Shown here: positions 41,628-51,709 of the stretch, piece after piece
How the letters are laid out: each line of letters begins with the position of its first letter
Position numbering within the stretch: position 1 is the first letter of the stretch
DNA from: JANQPC01 sp039208375
GTDB lineage: Bacteria; Pseudomonadota; Alphaproteobacteria; Rhodobacterales; Rhodobacteraceae
Assembly (NCBI GenBank): GCA_039208375.1
Contig: JBCCRC010000005.1
Location: 1 to 64,000 of the forward strand
Length of the DNA stretch: 64,000 bases
Direction of reading: 5' to 3'
Program-made: the position numbers and the translations under genes
Notes under the pieces: model-generated
What the model saw: the letters and a program-made list of their open reading frames with translations, nothing else
Databases searched by the model: none
What the model was told of the DNA's origin: nothing

Positions 41628-43103
41628 TTGGCACGATTTGAGACGCCGCGGTCACCCGCGGCGTCTTCGTTTTCGCCTGAGTTTTGCGCCGCACGTGCCC
41701 GGCGCCGCGTTCTGGCCGCCGCGATCCTCGCCTCCGCGCTGGGGTTTATCGACGGCACCATCGTTTCCAACGCGATGCCCGCGATACGCGCCTCGATTGA
41801 GGCCTCACTCATTGAAGCGCAGTGGATTAACAACGCCTACATGCTGCCGCTCTCCGCGCTGATCCTTGCCGGCGGCGCTTTGGGTGACCGCTTTGGGCTC
41901 GCTCGCATCTTTACCATTGGCATCGGGCTGTTCATCGCGGCCTCTGTGGCCTCGGCACTCGCCCCAACGCCCGAAACGCTGATCGCTGCCCGCGCACTCA
42001 AAGGCATTGGCGCGGCGATGATGGTGCCAGGATCGCTTGCCCTGATCTACCGCGCCTACCCGCCCGATGAGCGTGGCCGCGCCATCGGCCAATGGGCTGC
42101 GGCCTCGGCGATGACCACCGCACTCGGCCCCGTGCTGGGCGGGCTTCTGATTACGGCGGCAGGCCCCGAGACGTGGCGCTGGCTTTTCGCAATCAACTTA
42201 CCCCTCGGCTTGATCGCCGTATGGCTGCTTCGCGGGGCGGTCAATGAAGACGTGGGCGATCCGGGCCGGGGAGTGGATTGGGTGGGCGCAGGACTTGCAA
42301 CGCTGGGCCTTGGCCTTGGCGCCTGGGTGCTAACGGGCCTCACGGGTGAAGGCGGGCCTGAACCTGCTCCTTGGGGAACCGCCGCGATCGGGCTCTTGAT
42401 CGCCTTCGTCCTATGGGAAGCGCGAAGCGCTCACCCTATGATGCCGCTGTCACTATTCGCATCAACGCGTTTCAGCGCGGCGAACCTTGCCACCTTCTGT
42501 CTCTACTTTGCGCTTTCGGCTGTTCTTTTCTTCCTGCCAATGACAGTGATCTCGGCCTGGGGTGTCAGCGAAGCGGCCGCCTCTCTCGCCTTTCTGCCGC
42601 TGACCGCCGCCGTCGCGCTTCTCTCAACGGCCATGGGCAGACTGGCAGATCGGCACGGGCCCGGCCGACTGATTGGAGCCGGCTCCGCCCTCGTTGCCAT
42701 TGCGTATGCAGCACTCGCGATCACCGCACCGCTTCAGGCCTACTGGAGCATCGTGATCCCGCTCATGTGTATCATGGGGTTCGGTATGGCGTTGGTCGTG
42801 GCGCCACTTTCCGCAGCGGTCATGGGTGCGGTGAGCGAGGCGCAGGCGGGCGCGGCCTCGGGCGTGAACAACGCCGTTAGTCGTATTGCTGGGCTCGTTG
42901 CCATCGCTGCGATGGGCGCCGTGGCCGCGGCAGGTTATGCCGCCGCCGACGGCCCTGCCAGTTTTGGCGCCCCGGCCGAGGGCACTGCCCACGCCGTAGC
43001 AAGCACAGCGGCGTTTCAAACCGTTGCTTGGGCCACCGCCGCAACTTCTGCCATAGCCGCCGCAATTGCGTTCTTGGGAATCCGGCCCAATCAGACAGGG
43101 TGA
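41628..43103 (+). CDS. MFS transporter, DHA2 type (drug/small-molecule efflux)
   Basis: A 491-residue protein with about fourteen membrane helices and the motif-A loop G-D-R-F-G-L-A-R, in the QacA/EmrB-like DHA2 family. The N-terminal L-G-F-I-D-G-T-I-V-S-N-A-M-P-A-I is typical of this group. The start must lie upstream of the first helix, and the only usable codon is the TTG at 41628. It follows the bactofilin gene by 12 bases and may be cotranscribed. It probably exports hydrophobic compounds by proton antiport. Confidence 0.87.
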   Translation: MARFETPRSPAASSFSPEFCAARARRRVLAAAILASALGFIDGTIVSNAMPAIRASIEASLIEAQWINNAYMLPLSALILAGGALGDRFGLARIFTIGIGLFIAASVASALAPTPETLIAARALKGIGAAMMVPGSLALIYRAYPPDERGRAIGQWAAASAMTTALGPVLGGLLITAAGPETWRWLFAINLPLGLIAVWLLRGAVNEDVGDPGRGVDWVGAGLATLGLGLGAWVLTGLTGEGGPEPAPWGTAAIGLLIAFVLWEARSAHPMMPLSLFASTRFSAANLATFCLYFALSAVLFFLPMTVISAWGVSEAAASLAFLPLTAAVALLSTAMGRLADRHGPGRLIGAGSALVAIAYAALAITAPLQAYWSIVIPLMCIMGFGMALVVAPLSAAVMGAVSEAQAGAASGVNNAVSRIAGLVAIAAMGAVAAAGYAAADGPASFGAPAEGTAHAVASTAAFQTVAWATAATSAIAAAIAFLGIRPNQTG

Positions 43104-43867
43104 TACAGCGCCCGACGGTAAATGTGCCATGTCGCGTGGCCGAGGATCGGCAACACGACGAAAAGGCCCAGAAACAGCGGCAACATCCCCAGAAAAAGCG
43201 CGCCCGCAATGATCGCTGCCCAGAGCAGCATGACCCGCAGATTGCCCGCAACAGTGCGGAAGCTCACAAGCATTGCGGTGACGAAATCAATTTCTTTTTC
43301 CAGAAGCAGCGGCAGGCTAACCACGGTACCCGCAAAGACGAGGAAGGCCACCGCACCGCCGATGAGGATCTGGAGCGCTATCATCGTCAGCCCGTTCACA
43401 GTCAGAAGCGCTTCATAAGAGGTTGAGATATTGGTGAGCGTCGACAGCCCCATGAAGAGCGCGAACAGCATGTGCGCGAAAAAGGACCAGAATAGAAAAA
43501 CCATAAGGATGATGACACCCATCCATGGCATCTGCCGATCCTTCTCAGCAAAGACCACCCCGATGATCTCGGACCAGACAAGCGGCACGCCCGCCTCGAT
43601 TCGCCGGCTCACCTCGTAGAGCCCCACCGCGGCGAACGGCGCCACAAGCGGAAAGCCAAGCGATAGCACAAGTGTCCAGACAAACGTGCCGGCATCGATC
43701 AGGATCAGAAAGCCGCCGACAATTACGTAGAACGCGCTGAAAAACAGCCCGTAGGCGGGAGCGGCGCGAAAATCGCCCCAGCCGCGGCGCAGCGCAGCCG
43801 CAATTTCCATCACCGTCAGCGTGCCAACTTCCGGCAAGGGTGACGGCTCGGTTGGCGTATCAAGCAT
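43091..43867 (-). CDS. DUF2189 integral membrane protein
   Basis: The 258-residue protein has about six membrane helices and opens with a conserved cytoplasmic A-L-R-R-G-W-G-D-F-R-A-A-P region, the signature of DUF2189 proteins. Function unknown. The ATG at 43867 is preceded by GGGGAGG. Its 3' end overlaps the convergent MFS gene by 13 bases. Confidence 0.85.
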   Translation of the reverse strand: MLDTPTEPSPLPEVGTLTVMEIAAALRRGWGDFRAAPAYGLFFSAFYVIVGGFLILIDAGTFVWTLVLSLGFPLVAPFAAVGLYEVSRRIEAGVPLVWSEIIGVVFAEKDRQMPWMGVIILMVFLFWSFFAHMLFALFMGLSTLTNISTSYEALLTVNGLTMIALQILIGGAVAFLVFAGTVVSLPLLLEKEIDFVTAMLVSFRTVAGNLRVMLLWAAIIAGALFLGMLPLFLGLFVVLPILGHATWHIYRRALYHPV

Positions 43868-43983
43868 GTTGTCCTCCCCACGCCCGATCATGCCGCCCGG
43901 GCGCCAGTCCCGTCAATTCCAGCTTCTTTTCCTTTGGGGTACTCTGAAAGGCGTGCACCCAAGCGGCGGATGCAATATCCCGA

Positions 43984-45111
43984 TCACTCTTCGGCCTGCG
44001 CCTCGGCCCGGCTTTTGCCCGCAACGTCCATCGCAAGCGTGGCCGCCATGAAGGCATCGAGATCGCCGTCAAGCACGCCTTTGGTGTCGGATGTCTCATG
44101 ATTGGTGCGCAAGTCCTTAACCATCTGGTAGGGCTGCAGAACATAGGAGCGAATTTGGTTGCCCCAGCCCGCCTCGCCCTTGGCCTCGTGGGCTTCGGTG
44201 ATCGCGGCATTCCGACGATCGAGCTCCTGCTGGTAGAGCCGTGATTTCAGGGCGCGCATGGCGATGTCGCGGTTCTGGTGCTGGGATTTTTCCGACGACG
44301 TCACGACGATACCGGTGGGGATGTGGGTGATCCGCACCGCCGAGTCGGTCGTGTTCACATGCTGGCCACCGGCACCGGACGACCGGTAGGTATCAACACG
44401 AATGTCGGAAGGGTTCACTTCGATCTCGATGTTGTCGTCCACCACTGGGTAAACCCAGACCGAGGAAAATGACGTGTGCCGCTTGGCGGCGCTGTCAAAG
44501 GGCGAAATACGCACAAGCCGGTGCACACCCGATTCCGACTTAAGCCAGCCATAGGCGTTGGGGCCGGAAATCTTGTAGGCGGCCGATTTGATACCCGCTT
44601 CTTCGCCCGCGCTTTCCGAAAGCAGTTCCACCGAATAGCCCTGCTTCTCGGCCCATCGCACGTACATGCGTGCAAGCATTGCGGCCCAGTCACAGCTTTC
44701 GGTGCCGCCTGCGCCTGAGTTGATTTCAAGGAACGTGTCGTTGCCATCCGCCTCGCCCGACAGAAGCGCCTCAAGCTCGGCCTGTGCGGCACGGTCAGCT
44801 AGGGCTTTCAGCGCGCCTTCCGCCTCTGCCACAACTTCGGCATCATCCTCCATCTCGCCCAACTCGATAAGCTCAACGTTGTCGGACAGCTCCTGCCGCA
44901 TTGCTTTGTAGCGATCGACGGCATCGACCAGCATCTGGCGCTCCCGCATCAGCTTCTGGGCGCGTTCTGGATCGTTCCAAAGATCGGGATCTTCCGTCAT
45001 CGCGTTGAATTCCTCGAGCCGGTGCTCCGCGGTCTCCCAATCCATCCGCTGACGCAGAAGTGCGAGGGATTTCTCGATGTCGGCCACAGTGTTTTCGGCT
45101 TCGGCGCGCAT
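43984..45111 (-). CDS. prfB: Peptide chain release factor 2, unframeshifted
   Basis: The 375-residue protein has the R-I-S-P-F-D tripeptide region (S-P-F reads UGA/UAA), and the catalytic S-G-A-G-G-Q-H-V-N-T-T-D motif in domain 3. Unlike E. coli prfB, the reading frame is continuous from the ATG, so there is no programmed +1 frameshift and no in-frame UGA near codon 26. It lies downstream of the PBP1A gene, 82 bases apart. Confidence 0.96.
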   Translation of the reverse strand: MRAEAENTVADIEKSLALLRQRMDWETAEHRLEEFNAMTEDPDLWNDPERAQKLMRERQMLVDAVDRYKAMRQELSDNVELIELGEMEDDAEVVAEAEGALKALADRAAQAELEALLSGEADGNDTFLEINSGAGGTESCDWAAMLARMYVRWAEKQGYSVELLSESAGEEAGIKSAAYKISGPNAYGWLKSESGVHRLVRISPFDSAAKRHTSFSSVWVYPVVDDNIEIEVNPSDIRVDTYRSSGAGGQHVNTTDSAVRITHIPTGIVVTSSEKSQHQNRDIAMRALKSRLYQQELDRRNAAITEAHEAKGEAGWGNQIRSYVLQPYQMVKDLRTNHETSDTKGVLDGDLDAFMAATLAMDVAGKSRAEAQAEE

Positions 45112-45159
45112 GGTTTGCCCCGGCAGGTTCGATCAGATCGCGGTGATAACAACGCCGCA

Positions 45160-45179
45160 CCGCCGCAGCAAGCCGGCGG
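45160..45179 (-). terminator. GC-rich hairpin after the PBP1A gene
   Basis: CCGCCG and CGGCGG form a 6-bp stem with an 8-base loop on the minus strand, 15 bases past the PBP1A stop. No convincing T-tract follows, so this is only a weak candidate terminator. Confidence 0.25.
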
Positions 45180-45193
45180 CGCTAAGCGGGGGG

Positions 45194-47758
45194 CTAGTAG
45201 AGCCCGCCCGAAGAAATCGTGCCAAGGTTTCGGTTCGCAGGCACCTGTACCACTTCGCCCGTGCCGGTGCGCACGGTTGTACTGGGCACCGGTTGGGTGG
45301 CGGAGGGATCGGGGTTCTGCGGATCGAAGAGCGGCAAGTTCGAGCCCATCGCGAACCCGCCGTCAAAGGCCACGCCGAACACGGGTTCTTCACCCAGACG
45401 GAAATACTCCGCCACTACATTCTCGCCAACGGCATTGTCGGGAAGACGTTCGCCGGTGAACCGGTCGATCTTGATGAACTGCCCGCCATCAGGCACCTCG
45501 AAGGGGCCACCACCGTATTTTTCCGTCGCAGTCGTCATGAAATCGTTGAAGACCGGAGCGCAGAAGCGGCCACCGCTTGCTCCGCTGCCAAGGGGCCGGG
45601 GCCGATCATACCCGATGTAGCAGCCCGCCACGATGTTTGAGGTAAAGCCCACAAACCAGACATCGCGCGCATCGTTCGTAGTGCCCGTCTTGCCCGCCGC
45701 TGGCACCGGCAAAGTCACCCGCCCCGCCGCAGTGCCGCGTTGCACAACGCCCGTCATCATCGACGTCAGCTGATACGCCGTCACCGGGTCCATCACCTGC
45801 GCGCGATTCGAGGCAATCACCGGTGCGCGGTCCGCCTCCAACTCACGCGTACTGCATTCATCGCAGGTGCGACGGTCGTGGCGATAGATCGTGTTGCCCC
45901 ACCTGTCTTGCACCCGGTCCACCAGAGTGGGTTCCAGTCGCTGCCCGCCATTGGCAAACATCGCGTAGGCCGCAACCATTCGGTAGAGCGTCGTCTCTTC
46001 CGAGCCCAGCGAATTGGCAAGAAACCGGCCCATCCGGTCATACACCCCGAAGCGTTCGGCATAGGCGGCCACGAGATCGATCCCAAGTTCCTCTGCCAAT
46101 CGCACGGTCATCAGGTTCCGCGATTGCTCAACCCCGGTGCGCATGGGTGACGGGCCATAGAAGCGGTTTGACGCATTGCGCGGGCGCCAGATGCCATCGC
46201 CGGTTTCCACCTCGATCGGAGCGTCGATCACGATCGACGCCGGGGAAAAGCCGCTGTCGAGAGCTGCGGCGTAGACGAAGGGCTTAAAGGAAGAGCCCGG
46301 CTGGCGCGTGGCTTGGGTCGCGCGATTAAACACCGAATGCTGATAGGAGAACCCGCCTTGCATGGCGATGACGCGGCCCGTTACCACATCCATCGCCATG
46401 AATGCGCCCTGTACCTCCGGCACTTGCCGCAAACTCCAGCGCGTCAGGTTGCCCGCATCGTCTTCGCGACCACGCACATGCACGACATCACCGCGATCCA
46501 GCAGATCTCCGGCCACCCGGGCGCGCGGGCCCAACTCGCCCTCGCCCAGATCCTTCCGCGCCCAGGTCACATCATCCGCCAGGATGAAATGGCCATCGGC
46601 GTCATCTGCCACACCCTCGATGCCAATCCGCGCAGCGTTTTCGCCAACCTCCAGCACAACCGCGACGTTCCAGCCATCGATGTCACGGGGCACGTCAGTC
46701 GCCGCGAGGGCGGCGCGCCAACTCGCCTCGTCTCCCAGTGCGTCATCCGCGACGGCAACACCCGTACCGCGCCAAACGCCCTGTTCGCGGTCATAGGCTT
46801 CCAACTGGCGGCGGAGCGCCGCTGCGGCTTCGAGTTGCATCTCGGGGTCAAGCGTCGCGCGCACAGTCAGGCCGCCACCGAAGAATTGCGTCTCGCCGAA
46901 ATCGCGCGAAAGCTGGCGGCGGATCTCATCGGTGAAGTAATCCCGCGGCGGCAACTGCACGCGAAAACCCTCATAATCGCCGCCCTGCACCGTCAGCAGT
47001 GGCGCCGTACGCGCGGCGTCGAGCGCAGCTTGGTCGATATACCCGTTTTCGAACATTTCGCGCAGTACGAAGTTCCGCCGCGCCACGGCAGCCTCGGCAT
47101 TACGTACCGGGTGCAGATTCCCGGGCCGTTGCGGCAGGGCCCCGAGATAGGCGGCCTCTTCGGGCGAAAGTTCAGCCAATGTCTTGTTGAAGTACGTTTG
47201 CGCGGCCGCGGTTACACCGTAGCTGTTCTGGCCGAGAAAAATCTCATTGAGATAGAGCTCGAGGATACGATCCTTCGAAAGCGTGTTTTCCAGCCGCACC
47301 GCAAGGATCAGCTCCTTGATCTTTCGCTCTGCTGACCGGTCCGCAGACAGAAAGAAGTTCTTCACCACCTGTTGGGGGATCGTGGAGGCGCCCCGCACCC
47401 GTTCACCGCGCGTTTCCACCGCCTCAATAGCCGCGGCAGCAATCCCGCGCAGATCGAAACCCTCGTGCTGGTAAAAGTTCTTGTCTTCCGCCGAGATGAA
47501 CGCGGCCTTCACCAGTTCCGGGATGTCCTCGATCGGGGTGAAGAGGCGTCGTTCCTCGCTAAATTCATCGATGATCCGGCCTTCGGTGGAATAGATCCGG
47601 CTGATCGTCGGCGGCGTATATTGCACCAGCTGCTCGTGATCGGGAAGATCGCGACCGTAGATGTAGAAGATCGCTCCGACGCCAAGCGCGGCGAAGACGA
47701 CGCCCATCGTCAGGAGCGTGAAGAAACCGCCGAGAACTGAGAAGAGAAACCTGAGCAC
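45194..47758 (-). CDS. mrcA: Penicillin-binding protein 1A (bifunctional peptidoglycan synthase)
   Basis: An 854-residue class A PBP. After one membrane helix (about residues 8-30) comes the glycosyltransferase domain with E-D-K-N-F-Y-Q-H-E-G and R-G-A-S-T-I-P-Q-Q. An inserted OB-like region lies in the middle. The transpeptidase domain has S-S-F-K (active-site serine), S-R-N and K-T-G-T-T. I place the start at the GTG at 47758, which begins just ahead of the membrane helix as in related proteins; the ribosome site is weak. It polymerises and cross-links peptidoglycan. The AMIN amidase gene lies upstream. Confidence 0.93.
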   Translation of the reverse strand: MLRFLFSVLGGFFTLLTMGVVFAALGVGAIFYIYGRDLPDHEQLVQYTPPTISRIYSTEGRIIDEFSEERRLFTPIEDIPELVKAAFISAEDKNFYQHEGFDLRGIAAAAIEAVETRGERVRGASTIPQQVVKNFFLSADRSAERKIKELILAVRLENTLSKDRILELYLNEIFLGQNSYGVTAAAQTYFNKTLAELSPEEAAYLGALPQRPGNLHPVRNAEAAVARRNFVLREMFENGYIDQAALDAARTAPLLTVQGGDYEGFRVQLPPRDYFTDEIRRQLSRDFGETQFFGGGLTVRATLDPEMQLEAAAALRRQLEAYDREQGVWRGTGVAVADDALGDEASWRAALAATDVPRDIDGWNVAVVLEVGENAARIGIEGVADDADGHFILADDVTWARKDLGEGELGPRARVAGDLLDRGDVVHVRGREDDAGNLTRWSLRQVPEVQGAFMAMDVVTGRVIAMQGGFSYQHSVFNRATQATRQPGSSFKPFVYAAALDSGFSPASIVIDAPIEVETGDGIWRPRNASNRFYGPSPMRTGVEQSRNLMTVRLAEELGIDLVAAYAERFGVYDRMGRFLANSLGSEETTLYRMVAAYAMFANGGQRLEPTLVDRVQDRWGNTIYRHDRRTCDECSTRELEADRAPVIASNRAQVMDPVTAYQLTSMMTGVVQRGTAAGRVTLPVPAAGKTGTTNDARDVWFVGFTSNIVAGCYIGYDRPRPLGSGASGGRFCAPVFNDFMTTATEKYGGGPFEVPDGGQFIKIDRFTGERLPDNAVGENVVAEYFRLGEEPVFGVAFDGGFAMGSNLPLFDPQNPDPSATQPVPSTTVRTGTGEVVQVPANRNLGTISSGGLY

Positions 47759-47868
47759 GGTGTGAAACCCTGTTCTGTTGAAGGGCGTTATACGCGGATC
47801 GCCAGACCCGGTCAAAGCGGCGGGCGGGGCTTTGCCAATCCTATGTTTCGTAGCGTTGGCAAGCCGCA

Positions 47869-49083
47869 TCACGGCCTAAGCAACGCCGCGCGACGAGCCT
47901 CTTCCATGGCCCACGCCCGCAACGCATCGCGGATGCCGTTTGCGGCCGCCTTCCGCCACGCGGCTTCCGCCAGGTTCGCGCGATCATCCGCGCTCGACAG
48001 AAACCCGATTTCGATCAGCACCGAGGGAATATCTGGCGCCTTCAGAACGGAGAATCCGGCGGACCGGCGCGGGCGCGAATTCATTGCGACGTCTGCATCT
48101 CGTAAGCCGCTGATGAGGCTGGTAGCCAGCCTCTCTGTGCGCGGTTCGGTTTCGCGCCGCGCGATCTCCATCAGCACCAGGGCTATCTCATCGCCCTGCC
48201 CCGTAAGATCCACGCCTGCTAGGAGATCGCTTTGATCGTGCCGTTCGGCCAACCGTTGCGACGCCAGATCGGACGCGTCGTCCGATAGGGTGTAAATCGT
48301 GGCCCCGCTCGCCCTGCCCGCATCTTCCGGCAGCGCATCGGCGTGGAGAGACAGGAACACGTCCACCCCCGCCTCACGCGCCAGACTTATGCGCGTTTCA
48401 AGCGGCACGAAAACATCCGCATCGCGCGTCATCGACACGCGGAAATCACCGGCCCGCAACAGCGCTTCGCGCAACTCGCGTGCGAACGTCAGCATTAGAT
48501 CGGCTTCCACAAGGCCACCTGCTTCGGCGCCAGGGTCAATACCGCCATGGCCGGGATCGAGCATTACGTGAAGGCGGGCATCGCCATCAGGCGCAGGCGT
48601 CGCCTTGCGAGGGGCAAGCCGAAACCGCGCATCATCGGGCGTACCCGCACGTTCCGCAAACGTTGCGGGGTCGGTGGGTGCAAAGCGGATCCGCAGCGCG
48701 GCCGTCCCATCGGCAGCGCCGGTAGCCATCTCAGCTTCGGCCACAACATGGGGCGACGAGAGATCAATAACGAGGCGCGACCATCCCGGCTGAAACGCGC
48801 CCATACGCAAATCATCCACGGCCAAAGCACCCACGAGCATCGTGTCTGGCCAAACCACCTCGCTCAGATCAACAACGGCGCGGCGCGGCGCATCCAGAAG
48901 AAATACACGCCAAGGCACCGGTTGACTGAGTTCGAGCACCAGTTCCGCCCCGCCCTCAGCCTCTACGATCCGGCTGTCATCGCTCACGCGCGCAAGCGCG
49001 CCCAGATCCGCGCGCGCGGACCCGGCAAAAAGCGACACCGCGAGGGCCGCGCATATCATCACGAGGGTTCGGAAGCTGCTCAT
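47869..49083 (-). CDS. N-acetylmuramoyl-L-alanine amidase with AMIN domain (AmiC type)
   Basis: A 404-residue protein with a signal peptide (about residues 1-25, cut after S-A-R-A). An AMIN septal-targeting domain (about 27-130) and an Amidase_3 domain with D-P-G-H-G-G, a zinc-binding glutamate and L-S-L-H-A-D-A follow. It removes stem peptides from glycan strands and helps daughter-cell separation. It is followed by PBP1A in the same direction, a common cell-wall gene pair. Confidence 0.93.
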   Translation of the reverse strand: MSSFRTLVMICAALAVSLFAGSARADLGALARVSDDSRIVEAEGGAELVLELSQPVPWRVFLLDAPRRAVVDLSEVVWPDTMLVGALAVDDLRMGAFQPGWSRLVIDLSSPHVVAEAEMATGAADGTAALRIRFAPTDPATFAERAGTPDDARFRLAPRKATPAPDGDARLHVMLDPGHGGIDPGAEAGGLVEADLMLTFARELREALLRAGDFRVSMTRDADVFVPLETRISLAREAGVDVFLSLHADALPEDAGRASGATIYTLSDDASDLASQRLAERHDQSDLLAGVDLTGQGDEIALVLMEIARRETEPRTERLATSLISGLRDADVAMNSRPRRSAGFSVLKAPDIPSVLIEIGFLSSADDRANLAEAAWRKAAANGIRDALRAWAMEEARRAALLRP

Positions 49084-49170
49084 GGCCCCGGTATGTTTGC
49101 TTTTTTTTGCACTATAGCCGGGCGCGTGCGAAAACGAAACGGGCGATCAGAGCAGCGTGTGGATGACGGT

Positions 49171-50310
49171 CTAACGGCGGCCCATGAACTGCGCCAAGCG
49201 TTCGAGCCCCTCTGCAATATCAGCGCTTGCCCTTGCGTAGGAAAAGCGCAGTGTCTGATGCCCGCGCGCAGGATCGAAATCGAGCCCCGGAGTTACCGCA
49301 ACACCCGCTTCGGCCAGGATTTCGGCGCAAAAGGCGCGGCTGTCGTCGGTATGGTCCCTCACATCGGCATAGACGTAGAACGCACCATCTGGCGGCGCGA
49401 AATGCGCTAAGCCGGCATTGGGCAGGCCCGCCAGCATCAGCTGCCGGTTTTCAGCATATACCCCAAGATTCGAAGTTAGCTCGTCTTCGCAATCCATTGC
49501 CGCGAGCGCGGCCACCTGCGCCGCATGGGGCGCGCAGATGAACATGTTCTGCGCCAGACGCTCGATCACCCGCACATGATCTTCGGGCACAACCATCCAG
49601 CCCACCCGCCAGCCTGTCATTGAAAAATACTTTGAAAATGAGTTGATGACGTAAACGTCATCGCTGAGTTCCAGCGCCGACACCGAGCGCTGCTCATATT
49701 CGATGCCGTGATAAATCTCGTCGGAAATGAACGCCGCGCCGCGACCCTCTGCCGCGTCAACGAGCGCACCAAGCGCGGAGGTATCGAGCATCGTGCCAGA
49801 TGGGTTCGCCGGGGAGGCCACGATCAGCCCGTCTATCGCGTCCGGCAGATCCGCGGGAACGGGCTGAAACCGGTTCGCCGCCGCAGTCTCAATCCCCACC
49901 GGCTGAAGCGACAGCGCGCGCAGGATCTGGCGGTATGAGGGGTATCCCGGATCGCCGAGCGCCACGCGGGCGCCAGGATCGAAGAGCGCGGTGAAGGCCA
50001 GCAGAAACGCGCCGGACGACCCTGCGGTGACAATCACGCGCGCCGGATCAAGATCCACATTGTGGCGCGTTCGGTAGCGCTCTGCGATCTTCTTGCGCAG
50101 CGTGGGCAGGCCAAGCGCAACCGTATACCCCAGAGGATCGCTGCCCATGGCGCCCGCAAGCGCGTCCCGGGCGCCCTTCGGCGCTGGTGTACCGGGTTGG
50201 CCCACCTCCATATGAATGATTTGGCGGCCTGCCGCCTCGGCCGCGCGCGCCGCCTCCATCACATCCATCACAATGAACGGATCGACAGCACTTCGCCTTG
50301 AGACCTGCAT
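49171..50310 (-). CDS. PLP-dependent aminotransferase, class I/II
   Basis: The 379-residue fold-type I enzyme has N-P-S-G-T and S-F-S-K-Y-F-S-M-T-G-W-R-V-G-W, with the PLP-binding lysine in S-F-S-K. I place the start at the ATG at 50310, preceded by GGAGGGG; a longer frame upstream is less likely. It interconverts amino and keto acids; the exact substrate is not evident. It is divergent from the M48 protease gene. Confidence 0.92.
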   Translation of the reverse strand: MQVSRRSAVDPFIVMDVMEAARAAEAAGRQIIHMEVGQPGTPAPKGARDALAGAMGSDPLGYTVALGLPTLRKKIAERYRTRHNVDLDPARVIVTAGSSGAFLLAFTALFDPGARVALGDPGYPSYRQILRALSLQPVGIETAAANRFQPVPADLPDAIDGLIVASPANPSGTMLDTSALGALVDAAEGRGAAFISDEIYHGIEYEQRSVSALELSDDVYVINSFSKYFSMTGWRVGWMVVPEDHVRVIERLAQNMFICAPHAAQVAALAAMDCEDELTSNLGVYAENRQLMLAGLPNAGLAHFAPPDGAFYVYADVRDHTDDSRAFCAEILAEAGVAVTPGLDFDPARGHQTLRFSYARASADIAEGLERLAQFMGRR

Positions 50311-50364
50311 CACCCCTCCGTTATGTTGGCGCGTGAGACGTGCACGGCGGGCCAATAACAGTCA

Positions 50365-51696
50365 ATGCCACGATCCTTTCTTATCACCCTCTGCATTGCG
50401 ATTGTGGTGGCCGTCACCACGGCGGCGCCTGCCGTGGCGCGCAGCCTCATCCGTGATGCCGATATCGAGTATGCGCTGGGACGTCTGGCGCAACCGTTGA
50501 TCGCGGCAGCGGGGCTCAACGCCAACCGGATCGACATTCTGGTCATCAACGATGACTCCATGAACGCCTTCGTTGTGAATGATCGCGCGGTGTTCCTGCA
50601 TTCAGGCATGATCCTGCGGCTCGACACCGCGGCAGAGCTGCAGGCGGTAATCGCGCATGAACTGGCCCACATCGCCAATGGGCACATCGCCCGGCGCATG
50701 ACGAACCGGCGCGCGGCAGGCACCGTGGGTGGCATCGCCATGGCGCTAGGGGCGGTTGCAGCCGCATCCGGGGAAGCCGGGGCAGGGGCAGCCATGGCGG
50801 TCGGAGCGGCCAATTCAGCCAATCGCCGCTTTCTGACGCACACACGCGCCGAGGAGGCGGCAGCCGATGCCTCGGGCGTGCGCTTCATGGCCGACGCGGG
50901 CGTGGATCCTACGGCTGCGGCCAAAGTGCTGAACAGATTTCGCGGCCAGGAAGCGCTCTCGGTTGATCGGCAAGACCCCTATATCCGCAGCCACCCGCTG
51001 ACGCGGGACCGCATTCGCGCCGTCGAAGGGCTGGCGGCCGCGCTGCCGGTGCGGCCCGGCGGCGATAGCATGGCAGACTATTGGTTTGCCCGCGCGCAAG
51101 GTAAGCTCAGCGCCTTTCTCCGCGCGCCATCCTGGACATTGCGGCGCCTCGGGGACGACGCAAGCTCTGACATCACGATGATGCGCCGGGCCGTTGCGCT
51201 CCACCGGCAGCCCGACCCAGATGCGGCGCGCGACGCGATCAACCGACTTGTGGCCGCCCGGCCGGAAGACCCGTTTGTGCACGAGCTCAAAGGCCAGATC
51301 CTGCTTGAAAGCCGCGCGTTCGGGCCAGCCATTGCCGCCTATGAGCAGGCCGCCGCTCTCGCCCCCCGAAATGCGCTGGTGCTGGCGGGGCTCGGGCGGG
51401 CACTTCTGACGCGCGAAGATTCGGCGAGCACCCGCCGCGCGCTAGACGTGCTGGAAAGCGCACGCGCACGCGACCCGCGTGATGCCCGAATGATGCGCGA
51501 TCTGGCGTTGGCCCATGCGCGCCTTGGCCAGAACGCCATGGCCTCCTTGGCAACGGCAGAGCGCTATGCGTTACTCGGGCGCGGCACAGATGCGTCGCTT
51601 CACGCACGGCGCGCCCTAGGGGCGCTGCCACAAGGAAGCGCCGCCTGGCGCCGGGCAGATGACATTTTGAGAGCGTTCGAAAACGCCAATAACTGA
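50365..51696 (+). CDS. Periplasmic M48 zinc protease with TPR region (BepA/YfgC-like)
   Basis: A 443-residue protein with a signal peptide (about residues 1-25). The M48 catalytic domain has H98-E-L-A-H102, the zinc-binding H-E-x-x-H. A C-terminal helical-repeat (TPR-like) region occupies about residues 290-430. This layout is that of BepA/YfgC, which degrades or repairs misfolded outer-membrane proteins. It ends 13 bases before the DsbA-like gene in the same direction, suggesting shared envelope quality control. Confidence 0.9.
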   Translation: MPRSFLITLCIAIVVAVTTAAPAVARSLIRDADIEYALGRLAQPLIAAAGLNANRIDILVINDDSMNAFVVNDRAVFLHSGMILRLDTAAELQAVIAHELAHIANGHIARRMTNRRAAGTVGGIAMALGAVAAASGEAGAGAAMAVGAANSANRRFLTHTRAEEAAADASGVRFMADAGVDPTAAAKVLNRFRGQEALSVDRQDPYIRSHPLTRDRIRAVEGLAAALPVRPGGDSMADYWFARAQGKLSAFLRAPSWTLRRLGDDASSDITMMRRAVALHRQPDPDAARDAINRLVAARPEDPFVHELKGQILLESRAFGPAIAAYEQAAALAPRNALVLAGLGRALLTREDSASTRRALDVLESARARDPRDARMMRDLALAHARLGQNAMASLATAERYALLGRGTDASLHARRALGALPQGSAAWRRADDILRAFENANN

Positions 51697-51709
51697 TGGG
51701 AGTGGCCCT

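Noticed and set aside
43984..45111. Programmed frameshift in prfB
   Set aside because: The frame is continuous from ATG to stop with no internal UGA, so no frameshift exists here.
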